A stretch of DNA of 64,000 bases from an uncultured Clostridia bacterium (GCA_934122035.1 CAKOVP010000001.1:1-64000), one strand, 5' to 3'; positions 35,874 through 46,430 are shown, numbered from the stretch's first letter. The notes: a model not told the origin generated them from the letters alone. A program made the numbers and translations.

Positions 35874-36795
35874 TTATATATCAAGTTTTTTTATTTCTTT
35901 TATGCCTATTTCTCCATTTTTTCCTATCATTGTGTATCTCATATTTTGTATATATTTTTCTATTTCTTTTATTTTTTCTTTAAATTCATATTCCATTGGA
36001 TAATTGCTTGTATTAATTAGCTGTATATTATTTATTATTATTCCCTCAAATCCTCTTTTTATATTTATTTCTCCGCTTATACAAATTTAATATTATTGCT
36101 GTTCTATTTATATTATATTGATTTATACTTTCTCTGTTAAAGTCAAAATTTATTATATATTTTGCTCTTGCAAGGCTTTTTCTTTTATTGTTCAGTACAG
36201 CTAGCATCTCTAAATTCTCTTCTGCCCTATCTTCTAATTTTTTTAGCTTTTCTATATTCTCTGTTACAATATAAATCATTTTATATTGCTTTTTAAAGTT
36301 CTCCAATAATTTTGCATCAACTTCATTATTTGTTAAAACATATATGCTCTGTTCTTCTGCTTGTTCATTTTTTATTTTTATTATATTATTTAAAATTTCT
36401 ATTATAAAAGTACAATAAATCGCTTTACTGTTTTCATTTTCTTTTATTACATCTTCAATATAATTCTGATGTGTTTTATAATGAAATACTTTTAATAGCC
36501 TTATTAAACAATATTTATTCCTGTTATTATTTCTATCTTTATCCTTATCATCATTTAATTTTAAATTAGTTTTTATACACTCTATTACTCTTTTAGACGG
36601 TATTATATCTATTTGCTCTTTTCTATTTACATTTCTTATTAATTTATAAATTCTTCTATTAATTTTCTCAACTGTTTTTTGAACATTTTTATACACCTTT
36701 TCTCTTATATAATAAATATCATCATTTAAAGTATTGTAATTCTCTTTTTCATTCTCTTCATATACATCAACATAAATCTTCAAAACAATCACCAT
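35874..36795 (-). CDS. Protein of unknown function, expressed through a +1 frameshift at CGG
   Basis: Not recognised. The zero frame from ATG 36795 runs 240 codons, meets CGG at 36073-36075 and stops nine codons later. Skipping the C gives NLYK-GEINIKRGFEGIIINN and a further 65 residues to a TAA at 35874, about 306 residues in all; the span is 922 nt, one more than a multiple of three. The protein is Asn/Lys/Ile-rich without membrane segments; VYKNVQKTVEKINRRIYKLI looks helical and AKYIINFDFNRESINQYNIN precedes the shift. Start has no strong ribosome site. It flanks two 135-bp hairpin repeats. Confidence 0.72.
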
Positions 36796-36865
36796 TAAAT
36801 ATTATTTAACAAATAAAATTATTATTCTTTTTTAAATACACTATTTTTTACATCACCTGTCTAAA

Positions 36866-37000
36866 GAAACTAATACATTGGAAAAAAATATTCAAGTCAA
36901 TAACTCGAATAACTGCTTGCAAAATTGATGCTTCATAATTTTGTAAGTAGTTTGAAGATGTTTTGACGCAGAATATTCTTTTTACAACTGTATTAGTTTC
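36866..37000. repeat. 135-bp hairpin element, copy 1
   Basis: Terminal inverted repeat GAAACTAATACA/TGTATTAGTTTC, an inner pair AAAAAATATTC/GAATATTCTTTTT and a central stem CTGCTTGCAAAATT/AATTTTGTAAGTAG, so the whole unit can fold into one long interrupted hairpin. About 97% identical to copy 2, 18 bp away. No ORF. Confidence 0.88.
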
Positions 37001-37018
37001 TTGTTACTCATCTTAAAT

Positions 37019-37154
37019 AAAAGCTAATACATTGAAAAAAATATTCAAGTCAATAACTCGAATAACTGCTTGCAAAATTGATGCTTTATAATTTTGTAAG
37101 CAGTTTGAAGATGTTTTGACGCAGAATATTCTTTTTACAACTGTATTAGCTTTT
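37019..37154. repeat. 135-bp hairpin element, copy 2
   Basis: Same element as copy 1. Its terminal stem is AAAAGCTAATACA/TGTATTAGCTTTT, where the A-T pair of copy 1 is replaced by G-C on both arms, and the central stem G-T wobble of copy 1 is G-C here. It ends 25 bp past the GH18 stop on the minus strand. Could be a small mobile element, an RNA, or transcript-end structures. Confidence 0.88.
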
Positions 37155-37179
37155 TAATATTCATTATAAATAATTTAAA

Positions 37180-38871
37180 TTACTTCACATTAAGTATCTC
37201 AGATATTGTTCCCCAAATTTCCTCTGGTTCTCTGTCTTTTGCCCAGAATGATGCTCCAGCTAAATTATACGTGTTTACTAAGTTCAATTTGTATGTTAAA
37301 GATTTTGTATCTTCTATCCACATTTTATATGTTTTTCCATTTTTAGTATATTCAGCATAATTTTGTTTTAAAGAATCATCCCAAGTAATTGTTGCATTTT
37401 CTGGTAGAGTTTGCTTTATCTCGTTCATAAATACAACTTTGCTATCTATGCTCCCATTTTTTTCCGTCCAAAGTCTTGTATAGAATGGTGCTCCTAAAAT
37501 TAATTTTTCCGAAGGAACTTCCTCTTGCTTTAAGAATTTTTTTATGTTTGCTTCTACCCAATCGCATCCTGCTGTTGTTCCTTCTTTTGGAGATGATATA
37601 CCATTTTGGTCATATCCCATAAATACTATATAATCTGCTGCTTTTGCTATTTCGTTTCTGTTATAACACAAAGACCAATCTGGAGATCCATCTGGTGCTG
37701 TTACATCTACAGATAGAACTTTACCTAAATCTCTTAGTCTTGGAGCAAGCTCTACTACTAGTCTTGTATACATTTCCTTATCTGATTCGTAAATGTTTTC
37801 AAAGTCTAAGTTTATTCCATCTAAGTTAAATGTAACAACTGCTGTTATAATATTGTCTATAAGTTTTTGTCTTAGTTCATAATCATTTATGATTTCTGAT
37901 GTTGTGTCTTTTAAAGAATTATTAGAGATTGATGCCCAAACTTTATATCCGTTGTTATGAGCCCAATTTATATAGCTAGTTCCTCTTGTTCCAACATTTG
38001 CGACTATGTTTCCTTTTCCAAGTTTTTGTAATGTAAAGAATGTTGGAGAGACAACATTTACTCCCTCTATTTTTCCACTTCTTTGAGGAGCTTGTCCATA
38101 TTCTGAGAAATAATCCCAAAACATACTAATATTTCCTTCTATTTGCTTTTCTATTTCTAAATTGTCTCTTACTTTTTTTGTATTTGCAAGTGTGTTCGTT
38201 TTTACATAACCAACTTTTCCACTTTCTGTTGTAACTTTTGTCCAACCATTTGCTACATTTTCTTGATTTGCTGCAATTGTTAGTGTATCTCCTTTTGCAA
38301 CCTTTGCAACTGTTCTAGAAAAAGTATCTGGTTTGTATTTTACTTTGTTGTTTTTACTGCTATTTGCATAAGTTAGTTCTTTATCTAAGGAAACAAGTAT
38401 TACTGTATCTGTTTCCTGTGAATACGTTGTTTCCACATTATATACACTCTTGCTTATTTCTGAAAATGGCAAATAAAAATTATCATTTACTTTTTTGGCA
38501 GCTGCAATTAAGTCTTTTTCAGCTCCATTTACAATCATTTTTTTCTCGTCTAATTTTAATGTAGCAACTTTTGTATTTGAAGTTGTAATTATCTGATCAT
38601 ATTTATTATCATAAAATATGCTTCCATCAAAGAAATTTGCAATATCCTTTGTTGATACATAAATTACTCCATTTTCTACTATAACATCATTTTTCAAATT
38701 TTTTGTAATGTTACTATTATTTATAACCAAATTTGTTTTTGCTGTTATATCATTTTTTATATAATTTGATGATTTATTTAATACAAATGCTGTTGCAAGC
38801 AAGAATATTATTACTACTACCAATTTATATAAATATATTTTTTTCTCTTTTTTTGCCTTTTTTATCGCCAT
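37180..38871 (-). CDS. Membrane-anchored GH18 glycosidase with copper-amine-oxidase-like and SH3 domains
   Basis: 563 residues. N-terminal signal anchor (about 11-29), a copper-amine-oxidase N-like domain (about 45-150; VIVENGVIYVSTKDIANFF), a bacterial SH3 domain (about 190-230; NGWTKVTTESGKVGYVKT), then a GH18 barrel. The catalytic DGxNxDFE form of the DxxDxDxE motif reads LDGINLDFENI. Such proteins (YaaH/YvbX types) act on spore cortex or cell-wall peptidoglycan. Leader carries the TGTGCC box found before two other exported proteins. Confidence 0.9.
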   Translation of the reverse strand: MAIKKAKKEKKIYLYKLVVVIIFLLATAFVLNKSSNYIKNDITAKTNLVINNSNITKNLKNDVIVENGVIYVSTKDIANFFDGSIFYDNKYDQIITTSNTKVATLKLDEKKMIVNGAEKDLIAAAKKVNDNFYLPFSEISKSVYNVETTYSQETDTVILVSLDKELTYANSSKNNKVKYKPDTFSRTVAKVAKGDTLTIAANQENVANGWTKVTTESGKVGYVKTNTLANTKKVRDNLEIEKQIEGNISMFWDYFSEYGQAPQRSGKIEGVNVVSPTFFTLQKLGKGNIVANVGTRGTSYINWAHNNGYKVWASISNNSLKDTTSEIINDYELRQKLIDNIITAVVTFNLDGINLDFENIYESDKEMYTRLVVELAPRLRDLGKVLSVDVTAPDGSPDWSLCYNRNEIAKAADYIVFMGYDQNGISSPKEGTTAGCDWVEANIKKFLKQEEVPSEKLILGAPFYTRLWTEKNGSIDSKVVFMNEIKQTLPENATITWDDSLKQNYAEYTKNGKTYKMWIEDTKSLTYKLNLVNTYNLAGASFWAKDREPEEIWGTISEILNVK

Positions 38872-38933
38872 ATTTTATTGGTTTCCTTTCCTTGGGCACA
38901 AATTTTGGGTAAAAATTTATCTATTTTTTACTC
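38872..38933 (-). promoter_or_regulatory. Leader with hairpin plus TGTGCC box (copy 3)
   Basis: A stem of GGGTAAAAA (38907-38915) and TTTTTACTC (38925-38933), then TGTGCC (complement 38895-38900) starting 29 nt before the ATG at 38871, with AAGGAAAGGA between. Box, spacing and hairpin position match the leaders at 3849 and 32319. Confidence 0.5.
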
Positions 38934-38946
38934 ACTTTGTAGCTCT

Positions 38947-39729
38947 TTAGTACTTTAATATTTGATTTCTAACTATTACTTCTGGTTCTTGTAATTGCTC
39001 AGTTTTTGTTTCTTCGTTTCTTTCTTGTAACAACTTTTTTTTTCCAAATTTAGATCTTTTTCTAGATTTTATTTGATATTGTTGTTCTTCATCTACTATT
39101 GTAAAATCTCTAGTTTCGTCTACTTTTATATATTGAGGCTCATTGTTTTTATTTATGTTATATTCTATACTATTGTGTTCGTGTTTATTGTAGAATGTTT
39201 CTATATATTGCTTTATTTTATGATATCCTTTTTCTTCTTCTTCAAGGTATTCCTCTATATTATTTCTTAAATCTTTAGGAAATCTTTCCATTGGATAGTC
39301 TAAATATTTGCATTGCCAAATAGCCATTCTATCTTCACTTGTATAGTTTGAATTTATTAAATCATCACAGTTATATTCTGCTAAAAATTCTACATTTTCT
39401 ATGCTGATTGTTATGTTACTCCACAAAATTCTATCGTACCTATAACACTCATGTCTTAGTTCTTTTAATAATCCATATAATTCAGCTGTTAATTTTATAT
39501 ATTCTTTTTCATCTAGATTAAATTTTAAAGGAATTTGATACACGTTAATTGGATTTCTTTTTATTATGCTTTTAGGAAAATAGTAAAAAAACATTTCTCC
39601 TGTTTCTTCACCATTTTCCCTTTGTATTACTGTTGCATATAAATATATACTTTCCCATTTTTCTGGTATCATATAAAATAGACATTGTCTAATTTTGGAA
39701 TATAGTTCTCTTATTGTTGCTTTCGCCAT
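38947..39729 (-). CDS. YezG/DUF600-like immunity-type protein with long charged tail
   Basis: 260 residues. The first 150 residues follow the YezG (DUF600) antitoxin family pattern: MIPEKWESIYLYATVI, EMFFYYFPKS, INVYQIPLKFNLDEKEYIKL, WSNITISIENVEFLAEYNCDDL and WQCKYLDYP. YezG protects Bacillus from the LXG toxin YeeF. The extra 100-residue Lys/Glu-rich tail is unusual. No LXG/polymorphic toxin gene is beside it, so it may be an orphan immunity or a repurposed cytoplasmic protein. Starts close to gpmI on the same strand. Confidence 0.7.
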   Translation of the reverse strand: MAKATIRELYSKIRQCLFYMIPEKWESIYLYATVIQRENGEETGEMFFYYFPKSIIKRNPINVYQIPLKFNLDEKEYIKLTAELYGLLKELRHECYRYDRILWSNITISIENVEFLAEYNCDDLINSNYTSEDRMAIWQCKYLDYPMERFPKDLRNNIEEYLEEEEKGYHKIKQYIETFYNKHEHNSIEYNINKNNEPQYIKVDETRDFTIVDEEQQYQIKSRKRSKFGKKKLLQERNEETKTEQLQEPEVIVRNQILKY

Positions 39730-39746
39730 CTAATTACTCCATAAAA

Positions 39747-41282
39747 TTATTTTTCTACTATTATGCTTTCCCCTGTCATTTCGGCTGGTTTTTCTAAGTT
39801 CATTATGTCTAACATTGTTGGTGCTAAATCTGCAAGTTTTCCTTCTTTTAGTTTAGCGTTTTCCATTCCAACTAATATTACTGGAACTGGATTTGTTGTA
39901 TGTGCTGTATGAGGTTCTCCTGTTTTGTAGTCTATCATTTGCTCGCAGTTACCATGGTCTGCTGTTATTATTAATCTACCTTGTTGTGCATTTACAGCTT
40001 CTACTACTTTTCCAACACATTCGTCAATTGTTTCTACAGCTTTTATTGCTGCATCTAAGTTTCCTGTATGTCCAACCATATCTGTATTTGCATAATTTAA
40101 TATTATTGCATCATATTTTTTAGAATTTATTGCATCTACTACTTTTTCTGTTACTTCTCTTGCACTCATTTCTGGTTGCATATCATATGTTTCTACCTTT
40201 GGAGATGGAACTAAAATTCTGTCTTCTCCTGGATATTGTTTTTCTTGACCACCATTAAAGAAGAATGTTACGTGTGCATATTTTTCTGTTTCAGCAATAC
40301 GAAGTTGTGTATAGCCTAAGTCACTAATATATTCACCAAATGTATTTTTTAAATGTTCTTTTTTGAATGCTATTTCTACATTTGGAAGTGTTTCATCATA
40401 TGGAGTCATGCATACAAAGCATAAATCTAAGTCTTTTCTTGTTTCAAATTCGTTGAATTCTGGATCTACTAATGTTCTTGTAATTTGTCTTGCTCTATCT
40501 GGTCTAAAATTAAAGAATATTACAGAATCGTGTGGCTCTATTTTTGCAACTGGATTTTCTCCATTACAAATTACTGTTGGTTCTATAAATTCATCAAATA
40601 CTTCTTTTTGATAAGATGCTTCTACTGCTTGAATTGCAGAACTTGCTTTATTTCCTTTTCCATAAACCATTGCATCATATGCTTTTTGCTCTCTTTGCCA
40701 TCTCTTATCTCTGTCCATTGCATAGAATCTACCAGAAATTGTAGCAATTTTTCCAATTCCTTTTTCTTTCATTTTTTCTTCTAGTTTTGTTATATAACTT
40801 TCGCCAGAAGCAGGTGGTGTATCTCTACCATCCATAAAGCAGTGTACAAATACATTTTCAAAATCTTTTCTTTTTGCAAGTTCTAGTAATCCATATAAAT
40901 GACGAATATGACTATGAACTCCACCATCAGAAACTAATCCCATAATATGTAATTTTGAATTGTATTTTTTACAATTTTCTATTGCTTTATTAAATTCTGA
41001 AATGCTAAAAAAGTCTCCGTCTTCAATTGATTTTGTTATTTTTGTTAGCTCTTGGTATACAATTCTTCCAGCACCTATGTTTGTGTGTCCTACTTCTGAA
41101 TTTCCCATTTGACCTTTTGGAAGTCCTACACTAAGACCACTTGCAAATATTCTTGAATTTGGACAAGTTTTCATTAATCTGTCTAAATTTGGTGTGTTTG
41201 CAAGCTTTACTGCATTTCCTTGTTCATTTTCGTTTATTCCAAATCCATCTATTATCATTAGCATTGTTAATTTATCTTTCAT
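39747..41282 (-). CDS. gpmI: 2,3-bisphosphoglycerate-independent phosphoglycerate mutase
   Basis: Converts 3- to 2-phosphoglycerate with two Mn ions. 511 residues, standard size. N-terminal MIIDGFGINENEQGNAV with the metal Asp, the nucleophile Ser in GQMGNSEVGHTNIGAG, HCFMDGRDTPP, FNFRPDRARQ and the metal site ITADHGNCEQM. GGAAGG before the ATG. Last glycolytic gene of the minus-strand run. Confidence 0.98.
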   Translation of the reverse strand: MKDKLTMLMIIDGFGINENEQGNAVKLANTPNLDRLMKTCPNSRIFASGLSVGLPKGQMGNSEVGHTNIGAGRIVYQELTKITKSIEDGDFFSISEFNKAIENCKKYNSKLHIMGLVSDGGVHSHIRHLYGLLELAKRKDFENVFVHCFMDGRDTPPASGESYITKLEEKMKEKGIGKIATISGRFYAMDRDKRWQREQKAYDAMVYGKGNKASSAIQAVEASYQKEVFDEFIEPTVICNGENPVAKIEPHDSVIFFNFRPDRARQITRTLVDPEFNEFETRKDLDLCFVCMTPYDETLPNVEIAFKKEHLKNTFGEYISDLGYTQLRIAETEKYAHVTFFFNGGQEKQYPGEDRILVPSPKVETYDMQPEMSAREVTEKVVDAINSKKYDAIILNYANTDMVGHTGNLDAAIKAVETIDECVGKVVEAVNAQQGRLIITADHGNCEQMIDYKTGEPHTAHTTNPVPVILVGMENAKLKEGKLADLAPTMLDIMNLEKPAEMTGESIIVEK

Positions 41283-41310
41283 TTTTATAACTTCCTTCCT
41301 CTAATTTTCT

Positions 41311-42063
41311 TTATTTATTGTAATTAACTATTTTTGCAAATTCATCTGGTTTTAAGCTTGCTCCACCAACTAATGCTCCATCTATATCTGATGTTTCGAA
41401 TAATTCTTTTGCATTACTTGATTTTACACTTCCACCATATTGTATTATTACTTCTTGTGCAACATCTTTTCCATATAAAGATTCAATTTTGTTTCTTATT
41501 GCCTTTATACTGTTATTTGCATCTTCTGCTGTTGCTGTTTTTCCTGTTCCAATTGCCCAGATTGGTTCATAAGCAATTATTGTATTTTTTATTTGCTCAT
41601 TTGTTAATCCTTCTAGTGCTTTTTCTGTTTGATTTGTAATTATTTCTTCTGTTTTTCCAGCTTCTCTTTGGTCTAAACTTTCTCCAACACAAACTATTGG
41701 TTTTAATTCATTTGCAAATGCTGCTTTTATTTTCTTATTTACAGTTTCGTCTGTTTCTGCAAAATATGCTCTTCTTTCAGAGTGTCCTATTATAACATAT
41801 TCTACTCCTACAGATTTTAGCATTTGCCCAGAAACCTCTCCTGTATATGCACCACTTTCTTCCCAGTGCATATTTTGTGCTCCAAGCTTTATATTAGAAC
41901 CTTCTAGTGAATGCCAAGCGTAAAATATATCTGTAAATGGCACACATAAAATTATTTCATTTTCTGATTTTTTAACCATTGGTGCTATTTGCTCTATAAA
42001 GTTTATTGTTTCTCCAGGAAGCATATTCATTTTCCAGTTTCCTGCTATAACTTTTCTTCTCAT
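41311..42063 (-). CDS. tpiA: Triosephosphate isomerase
   Basis: Interconverts DHAP and glyceraldehyde-3-phosphate. 250 residues. NWKMN near the start with the catalytic Lys, VIIGHSERRAYF (catalytic His), IAYEPIWAIGTGKTA (catalytic Glu and loop 6), YGGSVK and GALVGGASL phosphate-binding loops. Its start overlaps the NUDIX gene stop by 4 bp, so they are translationally coupled. Confidence 0.99.
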   Translation of the reverse strand: MRRKVIAGNWKMNMLPGETINFIEQIAPMVKKSENEIILCVPFTDIFYAWHSLEGSNIKLGAQNMHWEESGAYTGEVSGQMLKSVGVEYVIIGHSERRAYFAETDETVNKKIKAAFANELKPIVCVGESLDQREAGKTEEIITNQTEKALEGLTNEQIKNTIIAYEPIWAIGTGKTATAEDANNSIKAIRNKIESLYGKDVAQEVIIQYGGSVKSSNAKELFETSDIDGALVGGASLKPDEFAKIVNYNK

Positions 42064-42635
42064 CTTTCTTGCCCTCTTTCATAAATAATTTCATCTAACT
42101 TTTGTAATAGATTTTTAGTTTGTGGCAAATATGGAATTCTTATATTATTGCTTCCAGATTTTATTATTTCTTTTACTTTTTCATAGTCCATCCATTGTAT
42201 TGCTGCAACTTCTTCTTTTTGTAATTCAAAATCTTCTTCTGGAATTTTTCTATCAAGTTTTAATATATACCAAGGAAATATATAATTACCTGGTCTGCCA
42301 TATTTTCTAAAGTCACATCGTTCTGAACCAACTTTTATTATTTTTTCAAATTCTCTTGTTTTTATTGCATTTTCGCCAAGTTCTTCTTTTATTTCTCTTC
42401 TAACAGCTTGGCTTTCTCGTTCACCTTGTCTAACATGGCCAGAGCATAAATCTAACATTCCAGCATCATGCAATTTTCCATTGCTTCGTATTTCCATTAA
42501 AACCTGATTGTTATTATTTAGTATCCATATTTGAAAGGCTTTTATTAATTTTCCTTCTTTTATTGCTGTTTCTCTTGGCATACTAATTCCTGTTTTATAG
42601 CCGTCTTTTGTAAATATATCGACTAATTCTTCCAT
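42060..42635 (-). CDS. NUDIX hydrolase (IPP-isomerase-like subgroup)
   Basis: 191 residues with the Nudix box GHVRQGERESQAVRREIKEELGE spread over about residues 70-92 (Gly, REIKEELG). The first part, VDIFTKDGYKTGISMPRETAIKEGKLIKAFQIWI, resembles the Idi-like/YfcD subgroup. Substrate unknown. It is embedded between pgk and tpiA with a 4-bp overlap to tpiA, which is unusual for a glycolytic operon and suggests housecleaning of a sugar or nucleotide diphosphate. Confidence 0.9.
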   Translation of the reverse strand: MEELVDIFTKDGYKTGISMPRETAIKEGKLIKAFQIWILNNNNQVLMEIRSNGKLHDAGMLDLCSGHVRQGERESQAVRREIKEELGENAIKTREFEKIIKVGSERCDFRKYGRPGNYIFPWYILKLDRKIPEEDFELQKEEVAAIQWMDYEKVKEIIKSGSNNIRIPYLPQTKNLLQKLDEIIYERGQER

Positions 42636-42673
42636 TTGTCAAACCTTTCTTATTGTATTTTGTCACTAAAAGT

Positions 42674-43861
42674 TTATTTATCTAATAAACATTCTACTCC
42701 TGGAAGTTTCTTTCCCTCTAAGAATTCAAGAGATGCTCCACCACCTGTAGAAATATGAGTAAATTTGTCTCCAATTCCTAATTTTTCTATAGCTGCTGCT
42801 GAGTCGCCTCCACCAATTATTGTTGTAACTCCTTGCATATCTCCTAAGAATTTTGCTATGCTGTTTGTTCCTATTGCAAATTGGTCAAATTCAAATAGTC
42901 CAACTGGTCCATTCCAAATTACTGTTTTTGCCTTAGCTAATTCTTCTTCATACATTTTTATTGTTTTGGCTCCTATATCAAAGCCTTCCCATCCATCTGG
43001 TATTTCTTTGTAAGAAACTGTTTTACTTTCTGTATCTTCTTTAAATTCTTTACCAACTTTTGTATCTATTGGTAACATTAATTTAACACCTTTAGCCTTT
43101 GCTTTTTCCATTAATGATGTTGCAAGATCAAGTTTATCTAATTCACAAATAGAATTTCCCACATTGTATCCCATTGCTTTAAAGAATGTGTAAGCCATTC
43201 CTCCGCCAATTATTAATGTATCTACTTTTTCTAATAAGCTATCTATAACTCCAATTTTATCTGAAACCTTTTTTCCACCTAATATTGCCATAAATGGTCT
43301 TTCTGGATTTTCTAATGTTGTTCCTAAGAAGTTTATTTCTTTTTCCATTAAAAATCCTGCAACTGCTGGTAAAAATTTAGCAACTCCAGCTGTAGAACTG
43401 TGTGCTCTATGGGCTGTTCCAAATGCGTCATTTACATATATTTCTGCCATTGATGCAAGTTCTTTTGCAAATTCTTCGTCATTTGCTTCTTCTCTTGAAT
43501 CAAATCTTACATTTTCTAAAAGTACTATTTCTCCATTTTGCATATTTGATGTAAGTTCTTTTGCACTTGGTCCAATTATGTCTTCTGCAAGTTTTACTTC
43601 TCTGCCTAACAATTTAGATAATTCTTTTGCAACTGGTGCTAAAGAGAATTCTTTTTTTACCTGTCCCTTTGGTCTACCAAGGTGTGAGCAAAGAATTACT
43701 TTGCAATTATTTTCTAGTAAATATTTTATTGTTGGAAGTGCTCCTACAATTCTTCTATTATCTGTGATATTAAAGTTTTCATCTAATGGTACATTAAAGT
43801 CACATCTTACTAACACTTTTTTATTTTTTAAGTCAATATCTCTAACAGTTTTTTTATTCAT
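42674..43861 (-). CDS. pgk: Phosphoglycerate kinase
   Basis: Transfers phosphate from 1,3-bisphosphoglycerate to ADP. 395 residues. [57 protein letters not shown], and C-terminal [15 protein letters not shown] with [17 protein letters not shown] are all in place. AGGAGG before the ATG. Same strand as gap, 268 bp downstream of it. Confidence 0.99.
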   Translation of the reverse strand: MNKKTVRDIDLKNKKVLVRCDFNVPLDENFNITDNRRIVGALPTIKYLLENNCKVILCSHLGRPKGQVKKEFSLAPVAKELSKLLGREVKLAEDIIGPSAKELTSNMQNGEIVLLENVRFDSREEANDEEFAKELASMAEIYVNDAFGTAHRAHSSTAGVAKFLPAVAGFLMEKEINFLGTTLENPERPFMAILGGKKVSDKIGVIDSLLEKVDTLIIGGGMAYTFFKAMGYNVGNSICELDKLDLATSLMEKAKAKGVKLMLPIDTKVGKEFKEDTESKTVSYKEIPDGWEGFDIGAKTIKMYEEELAKAKTVIWNGPVGLFEFDQFAIGTNSIAKFLGDMQGVTTIIGGGDSAAAIEKLGIGDKFTHISTGGGASLEFLEGKKLPGVECLLDK

Positions 43862-44023
43862 ATAAAAACCTCCTTCAGATTTTTGCCATTATTTATCTAA
43901 CTTGTTTTTAAGATAGATATTACAAAACTATATTTTTAAGAGTTATAGTCCTCTAATATTTATCTTTTTAAATTTAATATGTAGAATTTCTAAACTATTA
44001 CTTTCTAGTAATTATTAATTCTC

Positions 44024-44048
44024 TGGGGCTTGATTTTTTTAAGCCCCA
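44024..44048. other. Hairpin in the gap-pgk intergenic region
   Basis: TGGGGCTT (44024-44031) and AAGCCCCA (44041-44048) make an 8-bp stem. On the minus (coding) strand no T run follows, so it is more likely a processing or mRNA-stability element between gap and pgk, as seen in gap operons of other Firmicutes. Otherwise 43862-44129 holds nothing I can support. Confidence 0.6.
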
Positions 44049-44129
44049 AAAGAATTTTATAAAGTAAAATTTATCATTGCAAAATTTATTTTGTTATATT
44101 AGACAATATTGCCGAATTCATAATAACAA

Positions 44130-45236
<1,107 letters not shown>

Positions 45237-45373
45237 TTACATTTATTAGCTTTTTTTAGGCAATTTTTCTACTATTTTTTCACAAAATAACTTTAAAAAT
45301 TTTTGCAAATTACTTTCATTTTATATTTTATAAAATACCCACATTATTCTTTATAATTTTATTTTTAGAAATA

Positions 45374-45403
45374 AAAAAAGCAAGCCAAAATAGACTTGCA
45401 AAC
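45374..45403 (-). terminator. Terminator after the small gene at 45414
   Basis: On the minus strand GCAAGTC and GGCTTGC pair (7 bp including a T-G) around a TATTTT loop, followed by seven T. A second weaker GCAAACGTTTGC palindrome overlaps its start. Confidence 0.8.
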
Positions 45404-45413
45404 GTTTGCTTAA

Positions 45414-45641
45414 TTAAAAATTAATTTTTTGGAACATAAAGCCTTGTACTTGTTCTGTTGTAATTTCTTGATGCCAAAAATCATTTATTGCTTTAAAAGT
45501 AGCTTCTTGCTTTGGTGTTAATTCTACTGTTATGTCTTGGAATAAGAAGTTCTTTATTTTTGTCCACATTGTAACTTTTGTTGGTACTGCTGTGTCAAAT
45601 TGATTTTCTACTACATTATCATTATTTAATGGTCCTTCCAT
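45414..45641 (-). CDS. Small acidic protein of unknown function
   Basis: 75 residues from ATG 45641, which has AAAGGAGGAAG upstream; the longer frame to 45716 lacks a ribosome site. Sequence MEGPLNNDNVVENQFDTAVP, then VTMWTKIKNFLFQDITVELT, ending FMFQKINF. No signal or clear membrane segment, several aromatics in the C-terminal half. It has its own terminator and sits between gapA and spoVT. I do not recognise it; a small sporulation or regulatory protein is possible. Confidence 0.68.
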   Translation of the reverse strand: MEGPLNNDNVVENQFDTAVPTKVTMWTKIKNFLFQDITVELTPKQEATFKAINDFWHQEITTEQVQGFMFQKINF

Positions 45642-45774
45642 ACTGCTTCCTCCTTTGTAAGAAAATATTATTTTTTTCTTTACCATATTTATACTATAAA
45701 AAAAATATTTTATCAAGTCTTTTTTACATATTTTTTTGTTTTTTTTAAATTTTTATTTTTATTTTAAGTTTTTG

Positions 45775-46329
45775 TTATATTTCCATTTGCTTTCCTAAAA
45801 AATTTGCAGCAGATTGAGCCACCTTTTGCTCAACTTCTGTCATTTTAGTTTTATCATCTTTAGACAATAATATTACACTTCCAACCGTGTCTCCATCTGA
45901 TATTATAGGATATATTACTTGTGCTTTGGAAATTTTATCGTTTTTTTCCTTGCCTGTTATTGGAACTGCCATATCATTATTGTCTTTACTTATATATTTT
46001 TTCTTATCTTCTAATATTTGTTCTAACTCTTTACTTATTCCTTGTTCAAGCCATTCTTTTTTAGGCATTCCAGACACTGCAATTACAGTATCTTTGTCTG
46101 TTATGCAAGCTATATGTCCTGTTGTTTTATTTAAGGTTTCTGCATACTCTGTTGCAAATTCAGAAAGCTCTCCAATTGGAGAATATTTTTTTAATATTAC
46201 TTGTCCTTCTCTATCTGTAAATATTTCTAGCGGATCTCCTTCTTTTATTCTTAAGGTTCTTCTTATTTCTTTTGGAATTACTACTCTGCCCAAGTCGTCT
46301 ATTCTTCTTACAACTCCTGTTGCTTTCAT
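45775..46329 (-). CDS. spoVT: Stage V sporulation protein T
   Basis: AbrB-type transcription factor that tunes sigma-G gene expression in the forespore. 184 residues: N-terminal swapped-hairpin domain MKATGVVRRIDDLGRVVIPK and RIKEGDPLEIFTDREGQVIL, then a GAF-like ligand domain (about 55-180; GHIACITDKDTVIAVSG, GDTVGSVILLS). Length and both domains match SpoVT rather than AbrB. AGGAGGAAATAA before the ATG. Confidence 0.96.
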   Translation of the reverse strand: MKATGVVRRIDDLGRVVIPKEIRRTLRIKEGDPLEIFTDREGQVILKKYSPIGELSEFATEYAETLNKTTGHIACITDKDTVIAVSGMPKKEWLEQGISKELEQILEDKKKYISKDNNDMAVPITGKEKNDKISKAQVIYPIISDGDTVGSVILLSKDDKTKMTEVEQKVAQSAANFLGKQMEI

Positions 46330-46401
46330 TTATTTCCTCCTCATTTATAAAAGTAATTTATATTTCTTATTATTACAAATAAGGAAAAAAATATACATTT
46401 T

Positions 46402-46426
46402 AAGCAGGATTTTTTCAATCCTGCTT
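46402..46426. terminator. 10-bp hairpin, probable terminator of the KAP-like gene
   Basis: AAGCAGGATT (46402-46411) and AATCCTGCTT (46417-46426), loop TTTTC. It begins 5 bp past the gene's stop on the minus strand; the T tail there is weak, so it may be a partial terminator. Confidence 0.65.
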
Positions 46427-46430
46427 ATTT

